From: Paulinella micropora
Taxonomy: Eukaryota > Cercozoa > Imbricatea > Euglyphida
NCBI GenBank assembly: GCA_009731375.1
Contig: BJOX01000019.1
Location: forward strand, 967,587 to 1,012,288
Direction of reading: 5' to 3'
DNA length: 44,702 nucleotides
The notes beneath the pieces are model-generated. The model was not told the origin of the DNA and searched no databases. It saw only the letters and a list, made by a program, of their open reading frames with translations. Both the position numbers and the translations under genes were made by a program. Numbering within the stretch: the stretch's first letter is position 1; each line of letters begins with the position of its first letter. Below, piece after piece: positions 8,574 to 18,696 of this stretch.

Positions 8574-8698
8574 GTATCTATCTATCCATCTTATCTATCT
8601 ATCTATCTATATATCTATCTATCTGTCTATCTGTCTGTCTATCTATCTATATATCTATCTATCTATCTATCTATCATCTATCTATCTATCTATCCCAG

Positions 8699-8778
8699 CC
8701 CGCTATCCAGTCGCCGATTTGCGGCGGGGTGGAATGGATGCCTATGTCTTCGGATATGCAGAGCTGATAGACGAAACA

Positions 8779-8780
<2 letters not shown>
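8699..8780 (+). CDS. Possible host gene exon 8 (frame unresolved)
   Basis: This non-repetitive island between CTAT tracts is preceded by tctatcccag. One frame gives the protein-like YPVADLRRGGMDAYVFGYAE plus LIDET, but it does not match the phase of exon 7. The frame that matches exon 7 meets TGA at 8768. No good GT donor follows. A weak donor (GTCTTC) inside it would give the phase 2 needed by exon 9. It may be an exon damaged by an assembly indel or simply intron sequence. Confidence 0.25.
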
Positions 8781-8820
<40 letters not shown>

Positions 8821-8887
8821 ATCTATCTGTCTGTCTTTTCCGCAAAGTTTGGCTGCCTTTGCCTCACATCTATATTTTGCCGATTTC

Positions 8888-9209
8888 TTAAGGGTGCGGG
8901 GTGGTTTGTGTCACACTGTGGCTGATTCGCCTGAAATCTGAAAAGGTTTCCGGAAACCCGTCCTTATTGGGATATATTTTTTACTATATCAATGCCAATG
9001 AAGGGGAAGATGCAGGAAGATGCAATTGGCATTTGGGCAGATAAAAGGGAAGTAGACCGTGAACATGCACACAAAAATTTCATGCGCGGACAAGCGCGGC
9101 CAAACAGGCAAAAATCCAAAACAAAAAAACACATACGCAAAATACGTAATAATATTCCAGAATTTTTTGGGGCCGGCTGGTCCTATTTCAAACCCATCCG
9201 CACCCTTAA
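8888..9209. mobile_element. TTAA-flanked MITE (314 bp), piggyBac-like
   Basis: TTAA at 8888-8891 and again at 9206-9209 flank an element that begins GGGTGCGG and ends CCGCACCC. The inverted ends continue imperfectly for about 24 bp (GGGTGCGGGGTGGTTTG against the complement of CAAACCCATCCGCACCC). A TTAA duplication with G/C-rich short ends fits piggyBac-type transposons. A 3-bp TTA duplication (PIF/Harbinger-like) cannot be excluded. There is no transposase frame, so it is non-autonomous. Confidence 0.75.
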
Positions 9210-9269
9210 GAGCAAACAAGAAGGACCATTTTATGAGCAGCAGCCATGGTGATATGACGCGGAGAGGGA

Positions 9270-9532
9270 GAGGGGTTCAGAGAGAGAGAAAGAAAGAAAG
9301 AAACAGAAAGAGAGAAAAAGAGAGGGGGGGGGGGGGGGAAAAAGACACTGCAGGAAGAAGAAGAAAAAGAAGAAGAAAGAAATAATAAAAAAAAGGGGGG
9401 GTGGGAGAGGAAGACAATGACAGAAATACTATTAGAGAGATAGAGGGCGAGAGAGAGAGAGAGACCTGTCAGAGAGAGAGAGAGAGAGAGAGAGGCAGAA
9501 GGAATTTTTACTTCGGTTTCTGTCGGCTTGAC
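9270..9532. repeat. GA/GAAA-rich and poly-G low-complexity DNA
   Basis: Purine-rich strand with GA, GAAA and GAAGAA runs and G runs at about 9325-9338 and 9395. It ends at the N gap 9533-9542, which is followed directly by seven G. Confidence 0.9.
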
Positions 9533-9542
9533 NNNNNNNNNN
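9533..9542. other. Assembly gap (10 N)
   Basis: Ten N followed by a G run. Confidence 0.95.
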
Positions 9543-9576
9543 GGGGGGGTGATAATTATGCGACCCGATTTATTGC

Positions 9577-9773
9577 CTTGAAGTACAAAGAACAAATGAC
9601 TTAAGGCATCTCGTTCTCAGTCCCTGCTTGTGTCCAAGACCTGTGCCCTGGCTCATTCGAAAGCTCTTGATGTGAGCTTTCAAACGAACCACTACACAAG
9701 CAACAAGAAGCAGGATGGGCTGAGAACGAAGCGCTTGAAGTCCTTGTTGAGCTTAGTTAAGAACTAGGAACGT
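9577..9773 (-). mobile_element. Foldback MITE copy 3 (diverged)
   Basis: The right end, gttaagaactaggaacg, matches the terminal repeat of copies 1 and 2. The interior keeps the cgttctcagtc, ggctcattcgaaagctct, tttcaaacgaaccact and gaacgaagcgcttgaagtcc blocks in the order of copy 2. The left terminal repeat is worn beyond recognition. It is the oldest-looking of the three copies. Confidence 0.8.
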
Positions 9774-9785
9774 TTCTTGCGATGG

Positions 9786-9786
<1 letters not shown>

Positions 9787-9852
<66 letters not shown>

Positions 9853-10055
9853 GTCTCATTTCACAGGGCATGGTTGTCGCTTGGATGTCAGGTGTGTTCG
9901 CTGGTTTGTTCCTACGTGCCGCCATGGTCAGCTAACTCACTCACTCACTCGTCGTCGTCGTTGTTGTTGTTGTTGTTGTTGTCGTCGTCATTGTTGTTGT
10001 TGTCGTTGTTGTTGCTGTTGCTGCTGCTGCTGTTTTGTTGTCTTTATTATTATCA

Positions 10056-10116
<61 letters not shown>

Positions 10117-10475
10117 CACTCATGCACTCTGCCTTCGTCACAAAATTCACTTCCTTACATATCTCTTTTGCTTAGTTCAATCACTTACTCTTGGGCTTAC
10201 CTGAGTTACAACTAACTTCTGTCTGTCTATCTATCTATCTATCTATCTATCCATCTATCTATCTATCTATCCATCTATCCATCTATCTATCTATCTATCT
10301 ATCCATCTATCTATCCATCTATCTATCGATCCATCTATCCATCTATCTATCTGTGTAATCTGATGTGATCTACCTAGCCTATGTGGTGTGTGTGTGTGTA
10401 GGGATCAGCAGCAGCTGCTATCTATCTATCGATGCATCTATCCACATATCTATCTATATATCTATATAATCTGAT
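9787..10475. repeat. GA, GTC/GTT, ATT and CTAT microsatellites before exon 9
   Basis: A GA tract at 9787-9849, GTC/GTT/GCT then ATT trinucleotides (about 9947-10117), and CTAT/CCAT (10217-10355), with short unique islands. A partial copy of the exon 9 start with its upstream 45 bp (aatctgatgtgatct, gtgtgtag, ggatcagcagcagctgc) lies at about 10357-10418, interrupted by extra GT units. Confidence 0.85.
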
Positions 10476-10495
10476 GTGATCTATGTGGTGTGTAG

Positions 10496-10583
10496 GGATC
10501 AGCAGCAGCTGCAAGGCTACCACGAGATGCACATGCAGGCCGACCCAAACCTCCTTACTCGCCGACACTACACGCCAGAAAAA
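10496..10583 (+). CDS. Host gene exon 9
   Basis: The acceptor is tgtggtgtgtag at 10495 and the donor aaa|GTATAT at 10584. The exon is 88 bp; the first base completes a split codon (phase 2 in) and the end is phase 0, matching exon 10. It encodes DQQQLQGYHEMHMQADPNLL then TRRHYTPEK, a polar, protein-like stretch quite unlike the repeats around it. The preceding exon with a phase 2 end is not settled. I do not recognise the family. Confidence 0.6.
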
Positions 10584-10587
10584 GTAT

Positions 10588-10706
10588 ATCTGTCTATCTA
10601 TCTGTCTATCTATCTATCTATATCTAAAAAAAGAAAGAAGGAAGAAAGAAAGAGAGAGAGAGAAAGAAAGAGGGAAAGAGAGAGGGAGGGAGGTGGGGGG
10701 GGGGGG
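10588..10706. repeat. CTAT, GAAA and poly-G repeats before the large gap
   Basis: Short CTAT and CTGT tract, then GAAA/GA-rich DNA, then a run of G broken only by the 846-base gap. Confidence 0.9.
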
Positions 10707-11552
10707 NNNNNNNNNNNNNNNNNNNNNNNNNNNNNNNNNNNNNNNNNNNNNNNNNNNNNNNNNNNNNNNNNNNNNNNNNNNNNNNNNNNNNNNNNNNNNN
10801 NNNNNNNNNNNNNNNNNNNNNNNNNNNNNNNNNNNNNNNNNNNNNNNNNNNNNNNNNNNNNNNNNNNNNNNNNNNNNNNNNNNNNNNNNNNNNNNNNNNN
10901 NNNNNNNNNNNNNNNNNNNNNNNNNNNNNNNNNNNNNNNNNNNNNNNNNNNNNNNNNNNNNNNNNNNNNNNNNNNNNNNNNNNNNNNNNNNNNNNNNNNN
11001 NNNNNNNNNNNNNNNNNNNNNNNNNNNNNNNNNNNNNNNNNNNNNNNNNNNNNNNNNNNNNNNNNNNNNNNNNNNNNNNNNNNNNNNNNNNNNNNNNNNN
11101 NNNNNNNNNNNNNNNNNNNNNNNNNNNNNNNNNNNNNNNNNNNNNNNNNNNNNNNNNNNNNNNNNNNNNNNNNNNNNNNNNNNNNNNNNNNNNNNNNNNN
11201 NNNNNNNNNNNNNNNNNNNNNNNNNNNNNNNNNNNNNNNNNNNNNNNNNNNNNNNNNNNNNNNNNNNNNNNNNNNNNNNNNNNNNNNNNNNNNNNNNNNN
11301 NNNNNNNNNNNNNNNNNNNNNNNNNNNNNNNNNNNNNNNNNNNNNNNNNNNNNNNNNNNNNNNNNNNNNNNNNNNNNNNNNNNNNNNNNNNNNNNNNNNN
11401 NNNNNNNNNNNNNNNNNNNNNNNNNNNNNNNNNNNNNNNNNNNNNNNNNNNNNNNNNNNNNNNNNNNNNNNNNNNNNNNNNNNNNNNNNNNNNNNNNNNN
11501 NNNNNNNNNNNNNNNNNNNNNNNNNNNNNNNNNNNNNNNNNNNNNNNNNNNN
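10707..11552. other. Assembly gap (846 N)
   Basis: 846 N with a G run on both sides. It falls in the last intron of the host gene model, so one or more exons could be hidden here. Confidence 0.97.
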
Positions 11553-11615
11553 GGGGGGGGGGGGGGGGGGGGGAAGAGAGATGTTTTTGTCTAATCGGTT
11601 TGTTTGTCTGGCCAG

Positions 11616-11669
11616 GCATGGGAGCTGGTGCAAATGCTGATGCACAAGATCGGCCGGTTGATTTTCTAA
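11616..11669 (+). CDS. Host gene terminal exon 10
   Basis: The acceptor is gtttgtctggccag at 11615. Phase 0 entry matches exon 9. It encodes AWELVQMLMHKIGRLIF and stops at TAA (11667-11669). The amphipathic, protein-like sequence and the phase match support it. An extra exon in the 846-base gap would change the join but not the exon itself. Confidence 0.6.
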   Translation, partial: AWELVQMLMHKIGRLIF

Positions 11670-12457
11670 ACGTTTACTGGAAATGACAGATAAAACAAGA
11701 CATGCAGAGGTAAAGATCAATTCTGTGCACGTCCGATGCCTGACGACATCCCCGGAGCAAAATCACCCAACTTTGACTTCACTGCTCTGCATCGATGGTG
11801 ATGCTATGACATTGTCGATGTCATGACACGCGGATCGTTCCTGAAAAATTGCCGACGACACAGAAGTGGCCAAATCAATCAACTTTGAGCTCATTTTACT
11901 CAATAAATACGTAGGATACGACTTAGCTGAGCATCATTTGAAGCCTCTGTCCTGAGCATTCAAATGATGACGTCAGCGGGGAAGGCGTGGTCTAGAGCCG
12001 ATTTATCGTAGCGAATTCGACATCATGTTCTTTTGTACGTACAGTAGTATTGTACCAGACCTTTTCCTCTGGTCTTCGTGGGTTCGCAAGTTTTGGAGCA
12101 ACTTATGTGTATGTCGTCAACTAGCTAAATTCATCATAGACTCCGAAGTTTTTTCTATTAAATAATTGCATTCGTTTTTGTAAGTTGAATTCAAATATTC
12201 TTGATAATATCAATGGTTTTTCCACCGAACGATTTTGAATATTGATAATTGAAGAACGCTTGCTTTTCGTATTATAATATAATAATATTAATATTACTGT
12301 GTACATTCAAGTGTCAAACTCAGCCAGCGAATTTGGGTTAAGGGACGGTCAGATTTCAGATTCAGTATCAGACTGAGCACTTTAGCGACCGGCTACAACC
12401 ATCACCGTTGACTTTTTATTGTTTTTGACCGGCCCGTTCAAGTAGATTCTCATCTGC
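11670..12457 (+). other. Probable 3' UTR and downstream flank of the host gene
   Basis: No frame in it looks coding. AATAAA at 11902-11907, about 235 nt past the stop, is a plausible polyadenylation signal. The rest, up to the copia LTR, is AT-rich sequence with no repeat, exon or RNA gene that I recognise. Confidence 0.45.
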
Positions 12458-12666
12458 TGTTTGACCAGTATAACTTAATATAATGATCCGGAACTCACAA
12501 ATCACCACGTCTGCAGAACTAAAGCTTTAATAACGCGCCGCGGCCAAACCAACAGAAAGCGCGCAGATCGACATGACTGGCCGGATATAAGTAATGGCTC
12601 TACCGACACCGTTACTCTTATACTGCGTGCCCTTGTAACTATTAATATTGATTATTAGTTCTAACA
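12458..12666 (-). repeat. Copia 3' LTR (complete, 209 bp)
   Basis: It starts TGTTTGACC and ends GTTCTAACA on the + strand, giving TGTT/AACA inverted ends. Its first ~150 bp match 21197-21346 with few substitutions and small indels. Confidence 0.85.
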
Positions 12667-12680
12667 CTCCCCCTGAAGCA
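12667..12680 (-). promoter_or_regulatory. Copia polypurine tract
   Basis: ctccccctgaag abuts the inner end of the 3' LTR. On the element strand this reads CTTCAGGGGGAG, a purine run where plus-strand DNA synthesis is primed in LTR elements. Confidence 0.75.
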
Positions 12681-13661
12681 AAGTAAACTAGTAAAAGTTA
12701 CTGCAGGTCCTAACCTCTATTACTATTTTGTGAAACGTAGAAAACACAAACTCAAAACATACTATGAACACTTACCCTCACTCTCTCCGAGAAGACTATC
12801 GTCAGATGTGGCTACCCCTCTACCCGTGGCAAGCATATATCAAGTAGATTATACGCAGGGCAGCGAACCCATGGTATAGAGAGGCCTCTCCGACGAGAAG
12901 AAGATTATTGTCCTATCCCCAACTAATCTCTCAGATAATAACTATCAAGTAAGGTAGTATGTAATGATGACACATGTTATATAAATATGATATGAAGTTA
13001 TTGATATATCACAAGATACATAAATAAATTCATATAATAGAGATATAAGCATTTGCATATTTATTATCACGTATATATGAGCATAGTTACATATGAAAAA
13101 TAAAATTTGCAAGCGCTTCCCGTAAGGGATGCCAAAAGAGACAAATTATCGACCGGTCTGGTACAGCACAGGGGGTGGATTCCAAGCCTGTCAACCTTCA
13201 AGATGTGATGAAACGCCCATCACACCAACCACCCTGGCCTCCAACTTGGTCTCTTATAATATATTATATATCATATGATAATAATAATAATTCAGGACCA
13301 TTTATGGCCATAATTCCTTAGTAGGTTAATTACTTAGGGGAAACTGTGAGTCCCAGACAAATCTAGGTCACGCGAACGTCGGGCAGAGCGCGGTCAACCT
13401 CTGGATTCGCGCGTGAGTCCGAGCGCGATCAACCTCAGGAAGGGCGCGATCAACCTCTGGGTCCGCATGTGAGTCTGGGCGCGATCAACCTCAGGGAGAG
13501 CGCGATCAACCTCCGGAAGATGGTTTGGGTGGCTATCACAGCGGTCTCCCAGTGTATACCTATTACACCTGCCTGTACATACTACATGCGAGAAATTACG
13601 TATATACGAATATACGAGTAATATTGCCCATAACATGCGAATATGTAAGTAAATACCTTGT
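12681..13661 (-). other. Copia 3' noncoding region with a 14-bp repeat cluster
   Basis: About 1 kb between the RNase H frame and the 3' LTR with no coding signal. A short inverted repeat (tgtgatg...catcaca) lies near 13204-13227. At 13388-13513 the motif gcgcgatcaacctc (first copy gcgcggtcaacctc) occurs five times at 21-35 bp spacing, alternating with gtgagtc segments. Confidence 0.6.
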
Positions 13662-14168
13662 TCATTTCACAAATTGCGAGAAATCGATACCTAACCGTTT
13701 TAAAGTGGATTCGTCCAACTTTACCGAGACTTTATCCGCTAAGTACTGAAACTTTTCATGCGTAAAATTAATCTTGGTAAAGATGTCTGCGACATTCTCT
13801 TCCGACGATACGCGAATCAAAATAACTACCCGGTCTTTTACGAGTTTCGCAAGGAAATGATACCGTACATCTATATGTTTGGTGCGTGATTCCCCAAGGC
13901 CCCGTTCCGATAACAACATAGCTCCCTCGTTGTCTTCGAAAAGGGTGGTTGGTTCATAAGAAGGAAATCCCATATCCCTCAAAGTTCGTCTGATGGCCAA
14001 AAGCTCCCTCACCGCTTCATTGGCTGAAACGGTCTCTGTTTCAAGAGTTGATTGGGCAATAACCGGCTGTAACTTGGAGAACCAAGCGATGGGGGCACCA
14101 TTGAAGAAAAAGATGAACCTGATCTGACTTGCAAGATATCTTGTCCCCCGCAAAGTCCGAATCAACAA
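13662..14168 (-). pseudogene. Copia RNase H fragment
   Basis: It shows the copia RNase H signature: IAWFSKLQPVIAQSTLETET (catalytic Glu), FEDNEGAMLL (catalytic Asp), TKHIDVRYHFL and ENVADIFTK near the C-terminus. The first catalytic Asp lies in the previous frame (GFVDSDFAGD in 14041-14670), so a frameshift splits the domain at about 14100. The domain degrades the RNA of RNA/DNA hybrids during reverse transcription; here it is inactive as a single protein. Confidence 0.85.
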
Positions 14169-14670
14169 ACCCGATTAAAGGCTTTCCTGTCATCATCTTT
14201 TCAACATTGGCGATCACGGGCACACTAAACCCATCGAACACTACCGGGCTGGGCGAGACAGGTCCCTCCCCCTGGAGCCTCTTATCGGACTGAATGAGGT
14301 TTGCCCCCAACGCACTAACAGCTGCTGAGGACTCGTTGGTAGCTTTCCAAGACTTAGGCACCCTAGGCACCTCAAATGAACCCGAGATTAACTCCAGGAG
14401 CTTCCGGTCCCCCCTACGGAAGAACAAAGCTCGTGGTGTTAGTATCCATTGAAACATGCGGTGCAACATGGCATAGGATATCTGGGGGTTGGGTATCTGG
14501 TGTTTAGCAGCTATGCTCAAAGCACATATAAGCAAAGGGCGGGTGTGAACGGCTAAGAAAATGAGCATCCCTACTAAACACCTGATATCGTACTTCAGCA
14601 ACCTATGCCCCTTTTTGAGGGGCGCCGGAGATTCTGAGGTAAAAGGGGTCTTGGCGGGGGTCTCCTCCAA
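14041..14670 (-). pseudogene. Copia RT connection and start of RNase H
   Basis: DIRCLVGMLIFLAVHTRPLL is the conserved copia YRxLVGxLxYLxxTRPD region, followed by an NPQISYAMLHRMFQWI segment and, about 100 residues later, GFVDSDFAGDKISCKSD, the first RNase H block. About 50 residues between them have no counterpart that I recall in typical copia Pol and may be an insertion. A stop and a short gap separate it from the RT frame upstream. Confidence 0.8.
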
Positions 14671-14800
14671 ATAATCTAGCTCAGCTCATACTTCCTTTGA
14701 TGAAGCAAAATCCCCTTCTCTGTCTGTACTATCTGGATATTCTTGAATTCCGTAGCTTTACCTAAGTTTTTGCAACGAAACCCGTGCTTGCTAAACTGTG

Positions 14801-15754
14801 CTACAAGGGCTTTGTGTGCAGCCTCGTCTCCCGATGAACACCATCATCTACATGGAATGATAGAAGCTGGGTGTCTTTAGGATGGGCCTTAAATTTCAGA
14901 AAGGAGGCTTTGTCCAGCGTTAGGGGGGTGAAGTTCTGTCGAACAACTAGCTCATGTGACATTACATCATACCATAATCTTCCTGATTCAGGGTGCCCGT
15001 AAAGGGCCTTCTTAAGAAACCAGACGAGGCCAGGTTTCTCCAACCCGGGGGGGCGCTTAACATAGATGTCATAAGGCATATGGGCATGGAGGTAGGCAGT
15101 AGTGAAGTCGACAAGCCAAAGGTCAATCCCAAAGCAAGCAGCATATGCAATAATAAGTAAAATAGTGCGATGGTGTGCTGTGGGTGAGTAAGTCTTTTTA
15201 GGATCAAACTGTGACCCTGCCCTAAGCAGGTCACCACGTAACGTAATCCTCGCCTTATGGAATTCATCCGGGGTTCCCTGCTGCTTAACAGAGTCTATCC
15301 ATTTTAAGGGGATAATAGGTGACCCTGATCTCTTCGCCTCACTTTCCTCTCTCCATTCAAAGGCCTTAAGCTCTTCTTGTTGTCTTACCTCAGTTTCCCG
15401 TGCCTGTCTCCGGTCTTTAGGCTTCTGAATAATGGGAAACTCAGGTATCTGCTCGCTGACGAGGCAATAATCTATCCTATCTTCTCGCGTACAAATAGAT
15501 ATATGCCCACTTCTCGTCCTACCTCCCCCTGTAAGTATGTTCTCAGATGAGATGGATGCTTGCTCGTGAGACCGCCAGTTCGTTCCATGTTGGGTTTTTT
15601 CAGATTCTACCCTATCTCTCTCCCCCTCCACGAACTCGAACTCATGGGTGATGTTTGAGTTCGCCGATTTGACAGGTATAGTAGGTGTGGGTAAGGTATG
15701 TTGGACAGCAGGCGGTTGTCCAACATAAGCGTATTTGATGATTTCCTTGTCCAC
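14801..15754 (-). pseudogene. Copia reverse transcriptase fragment
   Basis: RVT_2-type blocks in order: KWIDSVKQQGTPDEFHKAR, TYSPTAHHRTILLIIAYA, LWLVDFTTAYLHAHMP (first catalytic Asp), IYVKRPPG, LKKALYGHPESGRLWYD and LLSFHVDDGV. The usual YVDD box is HVDD here, a change consistent with decay. The frame ends soon after, within the domain. The N-terminal third is a charged linker between integrase and RT. Confidence 0.88.
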
Positions 15755-16434
15755 ATCTCATCTGTTGCCCCATCATCAAAAGCAACATTATGTGCGGGGA
15801 ATCGTTTAGATTTCCGTACGATTGGGGCGGAAGGTTGGAGTGTAACACCCTTACGTTCAGCAATTTCCCACTGATCTCCGTAAGTTTGTCTAGCCCATCC
15901 TTCTCCCCACATTCGCGCTGGAATTCTGATTTGTTTGCCGGATAATATTGCCCTGACTTTGCACTTTCTCCCCCTCTTACCTATCGTTTTCTGCGCTGTC
16001 TCCCCCTTTCCTTCTTGGTGGCTACTTGGTTCCACCCTAGTCTTAGGACTCGGGCGTTCTAGAATTGGTAAGTTCTCATAGTTGGGACCGAAATCCTCAC
16101 TATCAAAACTACTCTCTGTAGCTTTACCTGGAAGTAGAGGGGGGAAGGGCACCACATTAGATGAACTAGGAGTGGTGATCTCATGAACTACTCCCCCTAC
16201 AGAAGTACTAGGTCCTAATGCAGGCGGTTCGTTTATGGGGTCATTTGCTCTCAGGAGGGGGACCAGGTTCCGTGGATATCGTCGGTGTAAGGGAATCTGT
16301 GTTTGATTCGGGGTTGGGTTCGGCACTCCATCCAACGGAGAAGAGGTTGTCTTTCTTCTCGGGGGTTTCCCCCAATGACTTGGTTGCCTCTTTCTTCCCC
16401 AACCTCCACACATCGAATACCACATCTCGTACAT
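15607..16434 (-). pseudogene. Copia integrase-RT linker fragment
   Basis: A Pro-, Ser- and Arg-rich frame overlapping the RT frame at one end and the integrase C-terminal frame at the other. It has no catalytic motif. It is the variable linker of copia Pol read past frameshifts, so only part of it reflects the original frame. Confidence 0.55.
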
Positions 16435-16693
16435 TACCGTGTATTGTACGATCTACTGGATCGTAGACCCTATAATACCCGGTATTCCGTTCATAGCCAA
16501 GCAACATCACTTTCCTCCCCCTTTCCCCTTTTCCCCTACGTGCCTTGATCTTCATTACTGCGGCACAACCCACAGGTCGCAAATGATGGAGATAAGGCTT
16601 AATTTTGTGGATTACCTCATAGGGAGATTTACCACGGAAGGGTCCTTGGGAAATGGGGAGGAGGTTATTGATGTATGTCGCGTTCTTCTCCAT
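16241..16693 (-). pseudogene. Copia integrase C-terminal region
   Basis: ATYINNLLPISQGPFRGKSPYEV, of which the core is SPYEVIH, then KPYLHHLRPVGCAAV and GYERNTGYYRVYDP with RDVVFDV match the C-terminal half of copia integrase after the catalytic Glu. It is separated from the core by a frameshift near 16700-16780. Confidence 0.85.
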
Positions 16694-16778
16694 TTCAGTC
16701 CAAAAGGTAGGAGGAAGCTCGGCATCGCTTAGGAGAGCTCTAGCCGGACCTCCATTGGTCTGGTGCGATCTCTCAACT

Positions 16779-17141
16779 TTAGCGACGGCTTGTTTCTCCG
16801 CCTTTTGGGGCCTCTAGGAGAATAACTTGCGTTTCATCTAACCATTCCTTGAAAACTCTGTATAGACCATATTCTTGGTCACAAGTAACGCGTTTAACCT
16901 TTCTTCCGGTGTGCCGTTCGAAAAAGGCGACAGCCTTAAGGACGCAAGAGAAAAACTCGTTCTTATGGCAAAGATAATAGGCATTTGACGGTAAACTTAT
17001 ACTTCTTACCGTCCCACGATATCGTATTCCACCAACCCTGAGTATCCATTGAGATGTGAGTCCCAGGGTGGCGTTCAACGATGTGGTGGTTGCTTCTGAA
17101 GTGCGGTGATCGCTTAATTTTATTGCGCAAGCAATACTCAC
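16779..17141 (-). pseudogene. Copia integrase core, second Asp segment
   Basis: It contains FSCVLKAVAFFERHTGRKVK and VTCDQEYGLYRVFKEWLDE, the block holding the second catalytic Asp. The first half of the frame is out of phase with the real reading frame and should be ignored. It overlaps the next fragment by a frameshift near 17000. Confidence 0.75.
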
Positions 17142-17469
17142 ACTTCGTGATACGTTCTCTCCAACCTACACCCACTATTTGAACCCCCATATAGTGAGCC
17201 ATTCTTTCCATAGCTTTTACACCGCGATGTTTACACATGCGATGAAAAACTATGGCATGAATGCTCTCTTTATGGTGGGGTCGAACAACTGGGTGGAGGG
17301 CTCTCTCCATTCCACATTTGGCATCATGTTCATAACCATGACGAGCATCACAACATGCATCATTGATCATAACATTACAACATGACAGCCCCTGTCCCCT
17401 ATTCTCACCCTTCTCATTTTCTTCGTCACATCTCCAACCACATACACATAGTGACTCGCCACAATACAT
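16963..17469 (-). pseudogene. Copia integrase zinc finger and first catalytic Asp
   Basis: HHKESIHAIVFHRMCKHRG, then KCEYCLRNKIKRSPH, forms an HHCC-like finger. HISMDTQGWWNTISWDGKKY carries the first catalytic Asp. The order fits the gag-pre-integrase and integrase start of copia. The frame is lost just after this block. Confidence 0.82.
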
Positions 17470-17520
17470 ATCAGTATATATAGGTAGGGATGTCTTCTGA
17501 GAAGGGAGAGTAGAGGGAAG

Positions 17521-17865
17521 TCAGAATGTGATGGTAGAGGATGATGAGGTATCATCCTCGACCTTCACGTTCTGCTTTCCCAACGGGACAGGGTCATACC
17601 ATTCGTTAGGATTGAGCGGGGCCATGCCGGGGGGGTCAAATACAGATAGGTTGTTAGGTAATGACCTCCCCCGCACAACGATCTGTTCCTCAACGATAGG
17701 GATAGGCTCTCTTAGGACAACAAACTGATTGTTCTGATGCACAACAGCTAGTCCTTTCTTAACCCATGCAGAAGTAGCAACCAACCCGTACCTCAGATGT
17801 GGGTTGTATGTAGTATGCGAGTCTGACATACAAATCTCTTGCCCATGTGAACCAGACATCCTCAT
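17521..17865 (-). pseudogene. Copia protease C-terminal fragment
   Basis: This frame lies between the protease active-site fragment and the integrase finger and includes YGLVATSAWVKKGLAVVHQN and QFVVLREPIPIVEEQIVVRG. The position and length fit the C-terminal part of the aspartic protease and the pre-integrase linker. No catalytic residue falls in this part. Confidence 0.55.
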
Positions 17866-17955
17866 CTCTACCTTACCTGGTCCTTTATACTCTGTTCGGA
17901 TGCTTCCCTTTGCTATCCTAAACTTCTGAGGATCCAGCTTGATCCGGACAAAGGA

Positions 17956-18303
17956 TTATTTATGAGGAGATTGTGATTCACTCGCACCACTGTCATCTAC
18001 CCACATCATATCAGAAGGACTAGTCTCCTCTGACTCCCCCTCTTCACTCTCCATCATCATGACAGCACAATCAGATCTTTCTTCTTCAGATGGCAGAGGC
18101 TGTGCATGTGGTGGTTGTGACGAGGTATGTGATGATGAGGACGCTTGAGACAAACCAGATATGCTTGAGTCGGTTGTGGCTTTGCTATCATCGAAGTTAG
18201 GCATGTTCTTCATCCATTCAGAAATGAACGGGAATGAAGCCACAATACCTCGAGCAAATTGGTTTTTATGCTTAGTGGCGTACTTAATGATGCAATCCTC
18301 CAA
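17956..18303 (-). pseudogene. Copia protease active-site fragment
   Basis: The frame ends with MWVDDSGASESQSPHK, which contains the D-S-G-A motif of copia aspartic proteases, preceded by Ser-rich linker sequence and a short Gag-like start. It stops a few residues after the motif, so the domain is broken between here and 17865. Confidence 0.8.
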
Positions 18304-18696
18304 AGCAGTGAAGAGGTCACAGTAGAGTTCGTCGACCTCTCCATCTGCTTTGGTCTGTTACAGACTTAGCAAGAAGGATGACGGATGAGGAAGAGGAAGA
18401 ATGGAAGGACTTACCTTGGAATTGGCAAGACACGGGTAGGGTAAGGGTGGTGACAAGTGACGATCAGATACCTGAGGTAAGTGAGATCAAGCGATTTGTC
18501 AAAGCCCTCGCAAAAGGGGCTGAGGGGTTACAAGTCCGAGACGACGATGGCGCCGACGTTGCAGACAAAGTGGGGGGATGAGCGGCTGATGACGAGGAAG
18601 AAGGGGAGGAAGCATGCATGGTAGTGGTAGATGCTGTTAGGGATGGAGTGGGCCTTGCAACTTTCTGTTCTGTGGGTGGTTTGACCCAATCAACAG

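Noticed and set aside
1902-10470. CRISPR-like arrays in the regularly repeated DNA
   Set aside because: The repeats are simple tetranucleotide and trinucleotide tracts without unique spacers, in a eukaryotic context.
10476-11720. Frames running through the 846-base gap
   Set aside because: They consist almost entirely of unknown residues.
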